In this document: one piece after another, positions 44,640 to 58,010 of the stretch
How the letters are laid out: each line of letters opens with the position of its first letter
Numbering within the stretch: the stretch's first letter is position 1
Assembly (NCBI GenBank): GCA_026724425.1
Contig: JAIUCV010000007.1
Span: 26,778,569-26,842,568 of the forward strand
Length of the DNA: 64,000 bases
From: Erythrophleum ivorense
Taxonomy: Eukaryota > Streptophyta > Magnoliopsida > Fabales > Fabaceae
Direction: 5' to 3'
Made by a program: the position numbers and the translations under genes
Notes under the pieces: model-generated
Seen by the model: the letters and a program-made list of their open reading frames with translations, nothing else
What the model was told of the DNA's origin: nothing
Database searches by the model: none

Positions 44640-47385
44640 CTGCCTTTTTTTTTAGTACTCATTTACATGCAATATGCATGCAATAAGTTGCGCTAAGATG
44701 GAATAATAATAGGCGTATAGGAATAAAAAAATATGTATTATACAGGTGGTCGGTCAAAAACTAGAGATTAGCATTAGTATTAATGCGAAGCAAGGATCAT
44801 ATTATATTAGAATAAATCGCAATGTCAATAATAATGGATCCAATTTTTATAAAAAAACTGTATCGTACATTTTGGGGAGTAAAGTGCAAGTCGTTAATAG
44901 TTGATAAGAAAATAAACCATTCAAGTTTTTAAGAAATAGAATCAATGGATGAATGTGCAAAAATCAGTTCTCTTCCTTTTTTCATCAACAATTATCTATC
45001 TGAACTTTTCTTCTCAAAATGTATGTCGCAGTTTTAGAAGAGTTATATCCTGATAATAGAAGGCCATGTCAAAGAAAAAGCTTAGTTGGAGTAAACCCTA
45101 GTTTAAGGAGGGTGTCATCCCCAGAGGGTCCAATGGCACGTGCAGTAGATTAGAGCTGATCAACGTTTTGTTGTTACACGTTGAAGGGCCAAGTGGTGAT
45201 ATCCGAAGACAAAAATTATTTGAGTGACGCTTATAATGGGAAAAATGTATGAAATTTGAAAGATTTAAGTGTAGTTTAATATAGAGATTGTTGATGATTT
45301 TGCAGGCTGAATGAAGGTGCAACATGGAGATTACACAACGATTTTAACGGGTCTTCGTCCATCAGAAAAGTGAACAGCTAGGATAAAATACATGTTTGTA
45401 GTTTTTAGCAATTGGCTGGCAAAACATAATATTGCCGCTAAATCAAGCTTTGAAGATTCCGGAGACCACAATAAGGATTCACAGCACTACATCTTTAAGT
45501 GTTGATGCAAGTGAGCCTGTGGGGCAGAATAATCTTCCAGCAAATATTAGTAAACACCCAAGAACAACTGAAGTTGTAATATATAGTACTAAGATATATG
45601 AATAATCTGGATAAGGTCTTTTAATTTAAATCTTTATACTTGAAGATATAAGGAAAAAAAATCACCGAAGAAGACATTATATTGTCAGAAATTTATGTGT
45701 TGACTTTCGTTAGAAGATATTTCTATGAAAAAGAAGAAATATTAAGTTGCTAATTTCAGAGAATAAAAAGCTATACTGAAAGGGATGATATGATTAGTTG
45801 TTAGGCATTCTGCCTATTTTTCAAAATAAAAAAAATGAAGGGGATGATATTATACAAAATATAAAATTAATGTATCCAGAGAGGATAAAAAACCTGCGAG
45901 TTTGTGCTATTCGGATGCCTGAAGCATGAAAAAGGCCATGCTGCTGCCTAATATAAAACTGACCAAGAATAAGCATGTTTGAACTTGAACACATTGAGTC
46001 AACTCAATCTTATCAGATAGCTCGATTCATTTGCAATGTTTATGATGTATGAAGGCTTCGTGTATTATGTGCCATAAATACGCAAAAAGGAAAGCGAAAT
46101 GAAACGACTAATTGATTAAGTATAACCGGGCTGCAGTTAAAGAGTAGTACATAAGACTATCATAAAAGAGCTCTGCTTACATATCTATGAAGTCCTAACA
46201 ATTTGCACTAATAAAAGAAAAGTTTGCTCTAGCACGTTGGTTTCGTATAAAAGAAGGAATGGGATCTAGACATCTTGAATTTTTGCACAATGTTTTAAAA
46301 CTTGGATCTGTCATTAAATTTAAAAAAAAAAGGATTCAAAGTTTAATAATCTAATAATGATTAGGTCAAGTCTTATATATATATATATATATATTAAAAG
46401 ATATAAATATATCATATTTTACAATTAAATTAATATATATTGTAAAAATATTTAAAATAAATATAAATATTTAATAACATAAAAATTAATTAAAGTATTT
46501 TGCATATTAGAGTAAATTTATGTGAAATAGGTGGGATGGAGTCTATTGAATGATATAAATCTTGGGTTTGGATCCTCTGCAACTATAAATCGACTCCATA
46601 TAATGCAATCATAGATAAATAAAGAGAAAAACTCAATGGGTATGAAGAGAGGAAGTAGGTCTTATATATATATTTTCACTCTTTTGTGTCACACTCTCTC
46701 TTATTACATTACTATATGACTATAGATAATCCAATTTGTTTAATCTCCACCATAAAACGTCATAAATCTACATGAAATGTGTTGTTATCAATTCTCATGT
46801 ATGGGTTTGAATGCGTGGTGTCGCGAATGTGATGTGAACCATCACAGCTGCAATAGCATTATGTTGCCAAGCCGCCTTCAGCGTCCATGTACCCTCTCAG
46901 ATGTTGCCTCAGCTCAAATGACCTGCGATGTAATGCAAACCCATCAAGCATTTCTAAAATCTACAAAAGTACCTAAAATTTACTAAAATTCCTAAAAATA
47001 TAATTAAATTTAATATTTACAAGCTAGATAAAAATAAGTAAAATTATATACAAAAGGCCTAGAATATCTAGAAAAAGACTTACCCAAACGTATGATATGT
47101 CCCTAAAATAAGCACAAAAATACAGATAAAATTGAGAATTATTGTAGGAAGGGGGATTTTATAAAGTGCCTAAATAATGTCATAGTAAGAACTATCCGAG
47201 GGAGTAAGGGAAAAGAGGTTATATAAGAATTTTCTTAGTTTTAGCTGGCTGTTCCTTCAGTTTTTAGTTAATTGATAGGAGTCCCGTTTAATTTCCAGTT
47301 AACTGATAAATTCAAGGTTCGGTGTAAGATACTAACTCAAAACATCCAATAATGGCCACATTTTCACAAAGGTGAAGTTCATAGT
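44640..47385. other. Gene-free stretch upstream of the PMEI pseudogene
   Basis: AT-rich DNA with a (TA)n tract at 46375-46394. A small + strand frame at 46777-46986 is Cys-rich by chance composition and matches nothing I know. No gene is supported. Confidence 0.4.
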
Positions 47386-47387
47386 TG

Positions 47388-49920
47388 TCACATCCCACAA
47401 TTTAAGTACTCTGACACAGAAGCGGAAATATAAAGAAAATACTTATGGGCATCAATTTGAATCATATAAAACATATAAGCTTTTCTTTAAAGGACATTTG
47501 TAGAAATTTCGGCAGAGTCTCCTCTATAAATTAGACCTCCTGATATTTCTACAAATTGTCAGCCAGCACAATACAACAAAAGGGATGACCCATATCCAAT
47601 CAAATCAAAAGAAACTTCCGGGGAGTGGGGATGCCCCATCCATGAGTCAGTGGAGCTAACTTTACAAAGTTTTACAAAGTTTCAAACAAAATACACATAC
47701 AACCTAAATACACCCACATGAGCAACTGCAGGCTTGTCAAAAGAAGTACTCAAGATATCGACACTAGAAAGCTGTTGGGGGTAGAGTAGGGTCCGTACTG
47801 CTCTCTGAAAAAAAAAATTAAAAAAAAATGAGTTTGATACTCAGTGAATAAGCAACGCCGACCCTTTTTAAAATAAAAGTAGGGTCACGGATGTATAGGT
47901 ACATTTTTATAGATATACCGCGTAAAACATGTTTTATGCAATTTCTTTCGTACAAATGCACTGAAAGTATCTAAGCAGAACCAATTTAAGCAGACGCAGA
48001 GCACACAGCTCACGGGGAAAGGTCACTACAGACGCAACGCATTTAGCTTGCGGAAATAATATAACTCCACGTGTGGTGGCCTACACACGGGGCTAGTACC
48101 ACTCCTGCTAACTGAGGTACAGATCATGGTGCACCAGGGCTAACATCCACTGCTGTTAGCTACAGGGTTCTGAGCAGATAACTTCATAAAACCATATAAA
48201 ATTATTTTTTTTTTCATTTGACATCTTAGACAGAATACCTTCCAGATCAATTTCAAAGTAAAATTTCCAAATAACTCAAACATCTGTCAATTTGAAAAAT
48301 TCACGTTCGAACCGATTTTTGGTAAACATGTATATGACAAAATATTGAAATGTGTATCTCTATAAATGGATAATCAAATTTTTTAAAACACTGCAAGGAA
48401 ACTTAGTAACAAAATAAGGATTTCCCGTGTCTCATGGTCCGCATTACTTACTCACCTTCCAAGATTTTTATAGAGATTTCCTGCCCCTTTCCTCGGCTAT
48501 AACTTAGTCTCATGAATACCCTACAAGACCCATTCACCAGATTTTAGAAAATGAATCACCCCAATTAATTTCATACAGGACTTATCTTAATTTAAAATTT
48601 ATTCCTCTACTCAATTTCACGCCCTCCATACGTATACACAATATACATATATTGTGCTTTCTTTTCCTTGGTTCCATTTAGGAGCTAAACCCAAATTCAA
48701 AAACTAAAGGAAATGTATACCATCTTTAATCTGCAGCCACACTTTAAAGGGAAGTTTATTCTGTATAAATATGATTTAACAACTAAGAAAAGAGCACAGT
48801 GGGGTTTGGTCTTTAATTAAAATAGGTATATACATATATATGCAGAATTTTGGGAGGAATTAACGTATAAGAGAATAGACATACAGTTAAGCATGAATGA
48901 AGTCATAATTTTACAACCAAAATCATCTTCCTGCACCACTTTTTCTTCTGCGCAGGACTTCCCTTGCTGGCCACTACATAAAACATATCACAGCATTAAG
49001 GAACAGAGGAGGGAAACGCCTATAATTAGAATTAGAGAAATAGCACATACAACAGAATTTTCAAGCCTAAAGAGACCTAGATGACGTTACTTCACCAGCC
49101 ACACACAGTCACAAACTTAGCTTAAATGAGGAGCAAGCAAAGAGCAATAAAAATCGAACCAAAAAAGAGACAAGGCAGCGCTGAACAAGGGGAGAAGGCG
49201 CTGTGCAAAGGAGTCCAGTAGAACCAGTACATACAGCAGAACTTGCAGCTTAGGGAGGGAATTTTTTCCTGGCGTGCTTTCACCAAAACCAACAGCAAAA
49301 CGGGATAGATTCAAGGAGCAATTCAGCCACTGAAATTTGAACTAGAACCAATGCTGAACAGGGGCAGCAAAGTAACGCTAAACAGGGGAAAATAAATTGC
49401 AGTATTGATCAGTACCAGCTTCGTTCAGCATGCAGGTGTTATGCGACTTGAATGAAGCACTCAACTGAAGCAATTTCATAGCGTGAAGAAACAGAAAACC
49501 AGCGTTCAGCAGCTCGAAGAAATAGAGAAGGCAGCGTCCAGCAAAACAGAGGATGAAGGTGTAGAGTTTCTGTCGATTCTGTGCTTGCTCTGCTGGAAGG
49601 ATATGTATTGCAGGAATCTGGATGAGAGATGACCGAAAAAACCAGCTGAAAGGAAGTAAAATGAGGGATATATATGTAATGTTGCAGAATGAAGGAGTTG
49701 GTATGTGGCAGCTGCACACCTGCGTTGAAAAGTCAACTTGCTGCATGCATATTCACGTCGGGTTTTACAATAGTTCACCTTATCCAAATATTCCCAGGTT
49801 TGAAGATTCATATGTTATCTTCATTATGGCAAAATTCCAAGTAATAATTCATTCATTTGACACCTCAACTAAAATAATTTCCATTACTGCTCTATTTTGG
49901 TTCAGATTCTGCCCTTAAAC
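47388..49920 (-). repeat. Large gypsy LTR-type block
   Basis: Begins near TGTCACATCCCAC (47388), and contains GAAATTTCGGCAGAGTCTCC (about 47496) and, on the - strand, ATTCACTGAGTATCAAACTC (about 47850). These phrases are typical of Tekay/Del-type chromovirus LTRs. Small frames at 49117-49811 fall in it and are not genes. It may be a solo LTR or two fused LTR fragments. Confidence 0.4.
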
Positions 49921-51480
49921 TGTTTTGGCCACAAATGAGCTAGCAAAACACCTTGAAAAAATATGTAAATTTGTAGAACTTATTATAAGGGTCTTAACTA
50001 AATGTCACTCAAATTTTAGAGCAAACAAAGCCATTTGATACCTGAACTACACATAAACAAAAGAGTGTACAAAATACATTCTCTAATACATTTTGAGATT
50101 ATGACATAAAAATTCTAGCCCCCAATTTATGCCTCAAATACATCATTCACTAATATTTCTCGAACTTGTACATCATATAACAAGTAGCAAGTTCATAGTC
50201 TATTGAATCTATTTACATACTAAAACATTTCCTATTACTAGCTATTCACATAATTGCCATTCCACAACATACATAAACTAAATATCTACAACACAAAAAG
50301 AGATTACGATCACTTTTCTATAGATATGTGAACTCAGTAATGTGTATAAACATGCTTGGCTTCTTTTCCTTGTCTCCTCCTTGCTCACACCTAGAAGTTA
50401 TTGAAAACATGGCAAGTTTTGACGAGATAATATTATCTTAATAGTTAGCATTTTGCATAAAACATGGTAATAAAAAGTACATCTAGTTTTTCATAACAAA
50501 TGCTTCAAGTATTTGTCTTTTGCCTTAAAATATGAAATTCATGGTATAATTACACTAGTTGGCATTGAATTTGGTGGTATAATTACACTAGTTGGTATAA
50601 TTACAAAATATGAAATAAGTCTATCACATAAAGTGCATCTTGTACATAAAGTACATTTAGCACCATAGTGCATCTAGTACATAAAGTACATCTGGTTGGC
50701 CAACTTTAGGAAAAAAATTGATGTTTCCTTCATTCATAACTCATAGTAAGTACTTTTTACAACCAAATTCAAGCTAGCATTTAGTACAAATAAGTTGGAT
50801 TTCCCGTGAAAACATGTTATAAGCATAAAACAATTGATACAACTCATATTATGAAATTTGCTAACTACCTCAATGATTTGCCAATTGTCTTCTTCTTTCT
50901 AAGCAACTCAATCTTCCACTCCAAGAGTTCCTTTATAGCTAACCCAAGAGAGATTCTTGCCTCTATAATAAATTAATAATCTAATTACTTAATAGTCAAC
51001 CAAATAGAAGAACTCCTAAGCTATTTAAGCCAAGAAAATACCCATGTGACAAATTGCCTCTCTCTTTTTACCTCACCTCTTCATTTCGTCCATGCATGCA
51101 AGGAAAGAAGTTTCATAGGTTAGCTAAAAGTGTTAATAACAAGAGAAGAAGGAGCTTTATCTTAATTCCTCTTCTTCTTCTTCCACCCCAAAAATGGCTT
51201 CCTTTCCTCTTTCAAATTTTTCCCTCTTTCTCAAACAAAGCTATGAAGCAAGAATGGAAGATGGTAGTGAGTGGGTGAGTTGGTTGAAAGTGAGAAATAC
51301 TCAAGTTGAAGAAACTTACCTCCACCATCACTTCTCTTCCTCCTTCTTCTCCCCAACAATGGCCAAATTCTCTTCCTTTCTTACTACTCTTCAGCCATGA
51401 GATGAAGAACAATGACATGAGTGTGTGATGTATGGGTTTGGATGACTAATTAGAGAGAAGTTTCAGAGTGTAATAATCTT
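49921..51480 (-). repeat. Second gypsy LTR-type block
   Basis: The - strand reads ACACATTACTGAGTTCACAT near 50335, again an LTR phrase of the Tekay/Del kind, and a C/T-rich leader-like zone occupies 51150-51400. Contains a short-unit repeat at 50540-50700. Frames here are C/T-tract artefacts. Confidence 0.35.
50540..50700 (+). repeat. Short-unit tandem repeats
   Basis: GGTATAATTACACTAGTTGG occurs twice and, shortened, a third time (50543-50610). Then ACATAAAGT(G/A)CAT(C/T)T recurs four times (50626-50695). Confidence 0.75.
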
Positions 51481-52850
51481 ATTTAATAGAATGTGACACC
51501 TATTTTCTGGATGAAAGGTGGTAATAACATTTAATTGATTTTATAATTTATATCACTTTTAGTCTGAATGCAGTTATTGAAACAAAGTAGCTATTTTGAT
51601 AATATAGGTGGCTTGAAGTATATATGGACATCTCTAGTGTATGATGTAGTTAGTTTTCATATTGTCTCTAAACTATGAAATTATGAGCAGGAATTCAAAA
51701 GCAAGTGGAAACCACAATTTACAAAGTTTCTCCATTGCAATAGGTTGGAAAAGAATCTTAAAAAACATGAATGTAAGAAATTAAAAAAATAAAGTTAATC
51801 TTATGTTATATAATACTCACCTTTGATAAGAAAAAGTAATAACAATTGCTTTAACAATAAAATTATCACATTTATAAAATTTTGATTTAAGTTTAACGTA
51901 ACTTGCAATAAGAAAACTTTTTAGAATATTGAATATTAACAAACTAGTAATTAGTTCTCATTTAGTGGATGATTTATTCAAATAGATTATAACATAGAAC
52001 CTTGGAAGATGCAAGTTTGCTTGTATCCTCAAAAGAATTTAACTTAATTGATAGAACATATATAATATGGACATTCTCACTTAAAAATTCCACATTAGAA
52101 TTTAATTTATAAAGTAATGTTTTTCTAAGTCCATAATACAATCCATGTTGCATACCCCTTCATGTGCTTAAGCATTAATTTAAAACAGGTGAGCCTATGC
52201 CTTAAAGACATTCTCACTTAAAAATTTCAAATGGAAATGTTTTCTTTGACTACTCTCTATTATTATTCCATATCTACAAGAAAGAAATTGTTAATTCTTT
52301 TTATTCATTCAATATTTACACTGTATGTATGAGGTAAACTTTTCATTTCTTAAATCTTTTCTTGTTTCATAAAAGTTTCTCTTGATTCCCTCCTTAATTA
52401 AAGATGAAATTCAATTTCAAATTCTTGAACACATTTGGACTATTTTTTTCACTCAATTTTCACCTTCAATATTTTTAGTGTACACAACATTTATTTATTT
52501 TAATATAAAAGAGATATGAAGAGATAAACTCCTACCAATTTATCTATGATAGTACTAGTGGCATGTACTATTATGTACTTGCCAAAATTTTGTCTATTAA
52601 ATTAATCTAATGATATCAATTAAAGAGGATAACTTAATTATTTAGGGAAAAAAAGAAAAAGAAAAAGCATGAGTGATGCATAGTGGTCAAAATCTAATTT
52701 GACTCTAAATTTTGACAAAACAGAAGGTATCCTTTAACCCTAAAAAGCAACATCCTAAATCATTATGGACACATTAACTATGAGGTGTTATTGCAATGTG
52801 ATGGTCATTATATAAACCATCTTGAAGCTTTAAAGTTGTTAATTTAGTTG
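51481..52850. other. Gene-free stretch
   Basis: AT-rich DNA; ACATTCTCACTTAAAAATTYC occurs at 52072 and 52208. No gene or domain seen. Confidence 0.35.
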
Positions 52851-52859
52851 AACCAAAAA

Positions 52860-52933
52860 TAAATAAATAAAGCTTATAGATTTGAAAAATAACTATGAAG
52901 TTTTATTGCAATGTGAAAGCTCTAAGAAAATAA

Positions 52934-52992
<59 letters not shown>

Positions 52993-53515
52993 ACCAAGAA
53001 TCAAGTATTAAAAATAATTTATTTGAAAAAAAAAAGCTTATAGATTTGAAAACCACATAAATCTATGATTTCAATCCCAATCAACCAACTTTAGCACTAT
53101 TCCAAATACCTAAAAAAAGTGAAAAAAATCTTGAAGAAAATACCTTAAAATTGAAAATGAAAGAAAATGGACTCGAGATGTTGAAATAGAGCTATAGACA
53201 ATGAATGGTTGAGGGAGACTTCGATGATCCTTAGATGGTTCAACTTTGGTAGACCTATGGTGGATGGTGACAAATCGAAGGGGTGAGTGGGTCTAGTTTG
53301 CTAGTGGGAGGGAGGGGTTTCAAAATTTTCAAATCTAAAATTTTTGATATGTCAATGGGGGCTTCATTAAGAACTTTAGCAATGGTTGTATGACAACCAT
53401 TAGTTGTCTACAACTGCAGTTATATTGCAATAGTTGTCATATAACCATTGCAAAATAGCAACAGGGGTATCAACTATTGTAAAAACTATTTTTAGCAACC
53501 ATCGCAAAAATATGA
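52860..53515. mobile_element. CACTA-like element end
   Basis: The right end reads GACATTTTAGTAG (53503-53515), close to the inverted CACTACTAAAA terminus of CACTA transposons, lacking the last TG. The preceding 140 bp is packed with direct and inverted copies of GCAA(T/C)GGTTGT/ACAACCATTGC, the usual CACTA subterminal pattern (for example 53379-53402 against 53427-53451). It abuts the gypsy integrase fragment. The other end was not found. Confidence 0.55.
52932..52990 (+). repeat. Compound microsatellite (CT)n(CA)n
   Basis: About 14 CT repeats followed directly by about 15 CA repeats. Likely polymorphic. Confidence 0.95.
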
Positions 53516-53519
53516 CATT

Positions 53520-54260
53520 TTAGTAGAGAATTGACATGTCTTTCCTAAAGGCAATAACAGTCTTTTCAAGTATACATTTAAGCTTTCTATTAGATACCTC
53601 AACTTGCCCACTATTTTGTGGATGATATAGAGTACTAATTTTATGTTTAACTCTATATTTTTCTAGCAATCTAGTAAAAGTTTTAGTGCAAAAATGAGAT
53701 TGCCTATCATTAATGATTGCCTTAGTAGACCAAAATGAGCGAAATATTTTTTTTTCTAGGAACCCAGCAACTACCCTGGCATCATTAGTTGGAGAAGCTA
53801 CTGCCCCTACCCATTTTAAAATATAATCAATAGAAAACTAATATATAAACATTAGTAAGAGAAAGGGGAAAGGGTCCCATGTAATCAATGCCCTAAACAT
53901 CAAAGATCTTATGCTCAAGCATTGAGTTTTGTGGTCTAGGTGATTGTACCAACTCTTTGACATCCATCACATGAAGTAATGTACTGATGGGCATCAACCC
54001 TTGAATAGTGTAGGCAAGTAGAAACCATATTAAAAAACTTTGGCAATTGTCCTCGATGCTTCATGATATCCTCTAATCTCTGTATCATGACAATACTCTA
54101 AAGTGTTGTGCACCTCATCCTCTAGTACACATCTCCTAATGATCTGGTCTAGGCATCTCTTATACAAGAATGGATTATCTAAAAAAAGTGCTACAAATCC
54201 TTGCATGTTACAACAAAATAGATACACCACATTCATATGATTTTGCATATTCAACTATTA
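53520..54260 (-). pseudogene. Ty3/gypsy integrase fragment (Athila/Tat-like)
   Basis: On the - strand 54254-54030 gives the H2C2 zinc domain region (CLDQIIRRCVLEDEVHN, LEYCHD, ASRTIAKVF). The integrase core follows at about 53960-53530: GIDYMGPFPLSL, then WVGAVASPTNDARVV, then INDRQSHFC, LLEKYRVKHKISTLYHPQNSGQ and ILEKTV. The order and the D...D...E spacing match Athila/Tat gypsy polyproteins. A few stops and frame changes break it. No LTR of the same element was identified. Confidence 0.85.
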
Positions 54261-54479
54261 TTCTTTCTCTTTTCCTTTACTGGCACTGGTGCTTGCACTT
54301 GGAACTAGTTAGTGGGAAAATAGATATAAGGGTGAGATTCGAGAGAATTTCAGTAGCTATACTCAAATCACCTATAATAAGCATGAGATAGTTAAGTAAG
54401 AATAATGCAAATATGCATGGTCACAAAAAACTAATGTAAATGCTTTACATGTTTACTACATACTCTATCATAGATATGA

Positions 54480-56727
54480 TTCTCAACTTAGCTTAGGCTT
54501 TTCTCTTGGGCCTTGGAAAACTACGACATTCATTCCCATTACTACTCTTTATCTCATAGTTTCAACTAGTTAAACATAATATGCAAAACATGATATATAG
54601 CTGATGAAATGCAATATAGCATATACTGTGATAAAACAACCAATACAATACAATGTATGTCAAACTTAAACAAGTCTGCATGCAACTAGATAGGGAAAGA
54701 GTAAGCTACCTTGTATAGATGATAGAAACTCAATAAAACTTCTAGCTTTCTCCCTTTATTTCTAGCTTTGTTTCCTTTTCTTTCTCGGCTTTACACTTAC
54801 AATGAGATAGAGCCTCTCTAGCTTGTCCTAAAAATATAACATATACATATCATTAACATCTATAACTCAAAATTACTTCTTTTAGGCTTCTTTGACTTTT
54901 AACTCTACTTTAAACCATTTATAGTGAACTTAAAACCCTCTATTACGTACTCTCAAGATACATGCTTATTGGGTGGCAAATCTACCATCTAAAATTTTTA
55001 AATTTGATCATATTCAAGGGCTTAAATTTATGAAATTCCTTTTGGATTTTTGTTCACCATAATTGGTTTATCACTCAAGCTTTAGGTTAGGGACTTTACT
55101 AAACTTAAATTCTAGGCCACCTTGTGCTTTTAGAATTGATAATTTAAGTTACAAATTCCACATTTACTATTCATTTTGGTCATTAACACTATTTATTTGG
55201 TATTTTCACTTTCTACATAATGAAACTCATTATGTAACCTTCAGCCTCAAGGGGTAACTTCAAAAATTCAACTTCTAGGATTCAAAATCTTATCATATAT
55301 GATATATATAGCCACATTAGGATTGATTAGAAGCATTACAAGTTTGATTACATAAACTTAATGCCAATTGGTTCCATATTACTTTTCTTGAATTCTAAAT
55401 TTTCAACTTCCAAAATCTAGCTTCTAAATTCAATCTAATACTTTCCTTATTGTTCTTATACCATTTTAAGACTATTCATAGCTCAAGAATCCATTAAACA
55501 ACTTCCTAGCCCCTTGAATTCCTTTTTGGCCGAAATGGGTACCATAAAACCCTAACTTGGATATTTCAAGTTTTCAATTAATTCTAGACTTAGATTCTTG
55601 TTCCTTGCATCATAAAACATCTAAACATACTATTAGGAGTTGAAAATGACATGATTACCCACTCATGTAGCCTTGGCCAAACCTATAACATAATATGGTC
55701 TAAATTGCTTCCTTTCGTGATTTAATGGAAATTAATGATAGATATGAAATCCTTGCATGCTAAAAATCTTAGTTCCATCAAGAACTCATGAAGAAAAATG
55801 TCCCTCCTTTCTTTCTCTCTTTAGGCCGAAACTTCCAAGGCTTAGAACATAACATTTTGCAAGTATTTCAGATAGAAACTTACCTCACTACGAAATACTC
55901 TTTGTGTAGATTGATTTCCACCAATTGGTTTCTTAGAAAGAGCTCCTTTTTAGCTTGGGTCAGATCTGAGTCTTTAGGTTTTCATGAAAGAAAACTACCA
56001 TTAGAAAGTTCTTAGAGAGAAAAATAACTTTCCTAACTGGTGCGAGGTGAAACGGGGCCATTTACTTACCTAAATGGAGGCTTAATATATCTCTCTCTCC
56101 TCTCTTATGTGTGATGCCATGGAAGACCTCTAAATCTAATTTTGGAAGGTTGAAGAAGATGGTAGAAGATGGTAAGGTGTGTTTTCCCTAAGAAGCTTCA
56201 TTTATAATTTTTCAAAATAATCATTTTGCCCATACTCGCACATTTGCTCCTTTAGACTTATTTTTTAGGCTTTTCAGAATTTGACTACTTCCTATAAATT
56301 TTTAGGTGCTCTTTCACATAAAAACATTATTTTTGGGGTTTAGATAGCTTAAAATGGTGAAAAATAGCTCTGCCTAAAGTTCTTACACTATTTGACTTTT
56401 TCAACACACTGAAACAATTTTAACTGATTATGACTGTCCTTATAATTTTCAAGGCCTTTGAAAATCCTAGTAAGCTTAATTTTAGGATTTAAAACTCTTT
56501 TCCTTAAGTTTCCTAAAATTTTCTCAAAATTACGATTTTACCATTGTCATACCATTTTTTCTCTATTTAGCTGTCTTAACTTTGTTTTCTTTTTGTGTAT
56601 GATTTCCTAACCTTGTTTCTTGATGTATTGATTAATATTTTACCCTTCTTTAACCTTAATTCCATTTACTTTAGAGTTCTTTTTCATTAACATACTTGTC
56701 CCAATTTAGTTAAAAAGCCAGATATTA
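54480..56727 (-). repeat. Gypsy (Tekay/Del-like) solo LTR-type block
   Basis: On the - strand it starts TGTAATATCTGGCTTTTTAA (56727 down), an almost canonical Tekay/Del LTR start. The rest is non-coding LTR-like sequence. It sits between the gypsy integrase fragment and a copia integrase, so it inserted into, or truncated, one of them. The left limit is approximate. Confidence 0.5.
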
Positions 56728-56734
56728 CAACTTA

Positions 56735-58010
56735 CAACTGATAGCATGAAAGTAACTTATATTTGGTTCTTAGAAAGGTTATTTTCACAAAGAAAAATTC
56801 CAGCCATATCAATAAAAGTACAATTTGTTTTTTTCCATAATTTCATTTTGTTAGGGAATTCTAAGAGTAGGAAGAATGTGATTTATGCCAAGTTCATTGA
56901 AAATTTTTTCATAGAATTAATTTTCAAATTCCTTCCCATAATCACTTTGGATAGAAGAGATTAAATATCCTTTTTTATTTTGAAGTTGTGCATAATATGT
57001 CTTAAACTATTAAAAACAATCAGTCTTATGAGCTAAGAAAAGGACCTAAGTAAATCTTGAAATATCATCAACAATAACTAAAATAGAAGATTTACCTCTA
57101 AAACTTTATATCCTAACTAAACTAAATAAATCCATGGGAATCAGTTGAAGTGGTCCTCCTTGGATATGAAAGAGCATCTAGTTTGCTTTCCCTTTTGGTA
57201 TGCTTCACACACTTAATCCTTTTCACACTTAAGCTTAGGCAAACCAATAACAAGATCTTTTGATGATAATTTAGATGACCACTTCATACTAACATGTCTC
57301 AATCTTTTATGCCAAAGCTAACTTTGATCATGCTATGATGCAAGACATGTTTGTGCAAAGATATTGCCATTATGTAGAATGCAAACATTGTCATGCCTTT
57401 TCCTTCAATCAAAATTTCATTCCCATCTTTATTATAGATTATGCATGAATAGGAATCAAATGCAACCTTATGTCTTCTATCACACAATTAAATAATACTA
57501 ATAAGATTATGTTTGTGACTATCAACAAGATATATATTGCCAATTATAAGAAATTCATTTATTCTTAAGGGACCTAAACCTATGATTTTACCTTTCTTAT
57601 TATCACTAAATGTAATAGTACCAGATACCTTAAGAATGAAAGACAAAAAATTAATCTTACTTCTAGTCATGTGATGTGAACATCCAAAATCTAAGAATCA
57701 TAGGTCTTTACCAATTTTTGCTTTAGAGATACTTGCATACAAGTTATGAGAATTTAAGTACCCAAGAAACTAACTTTAAGTCCTTATAATGTTATTTCCA
57801 GGTTCCTTGTGTGTTATAGAATTTGTCAGAATCCATTTTTTCAACAACCCTTCTCACCTTCATTAAACATTGATAAGATAAATGACCTCCTCTATTGCAG
57901 GTATAGTACTGAGTGGCTCGTTGCGCAACCCTCAAAATAAAACTAGGTTGGTAAAATATGTAGCTAATGGTACAACCTAGGTCATCTCCCTTGGAATTGG
58001 AGTTCAATGC
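56735..58010 (-). pseudogene. Ty1/copia element 4: gag end to integrase
   Basis: On the - strand: a zinc-knuckle relic YTCNRGGHLSYQC (about 57905-57865), then the GAG-pre-integrase segment 57670-57488 (ITFSDNKKGKIIGLG, IYLVDSHKHNLISI) and 57487-57299 (KVAFDSYSC), then an integrase piece near 56950-56740 (SIQSDYGKEFEN, FNELGINH). Several stops and frameshifts. It is the continuation of the gag at 60450-61945, interrupted by the 2.4-kb block at 58011-60440, and is cut at about 56735 by the neighbouring LTR. Confidence 0.8.

Noticed and set aside
46777..46986. Cys-rich small + strand frame, a possible secreted peptide
   Set aside because: No signal peptide, irregular Cys spacing, no flanking gene structure.
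49117..49811. Several overlapping - strand frames of 65-122 codons
   Set aside because: Mutually overlapping in different frames within an LTR-type block; no domain.
50540..50700. CRISPR-like spaced repeats
   Set aside because: Repeats are contiguous or irregular, in a plant nuclear context, with no cas genes.
51054..51418. Frames on both strands in a C/T-rich zone
   Set aside because: Opposite-strand overlap and simple composition; a probable LTR leader.
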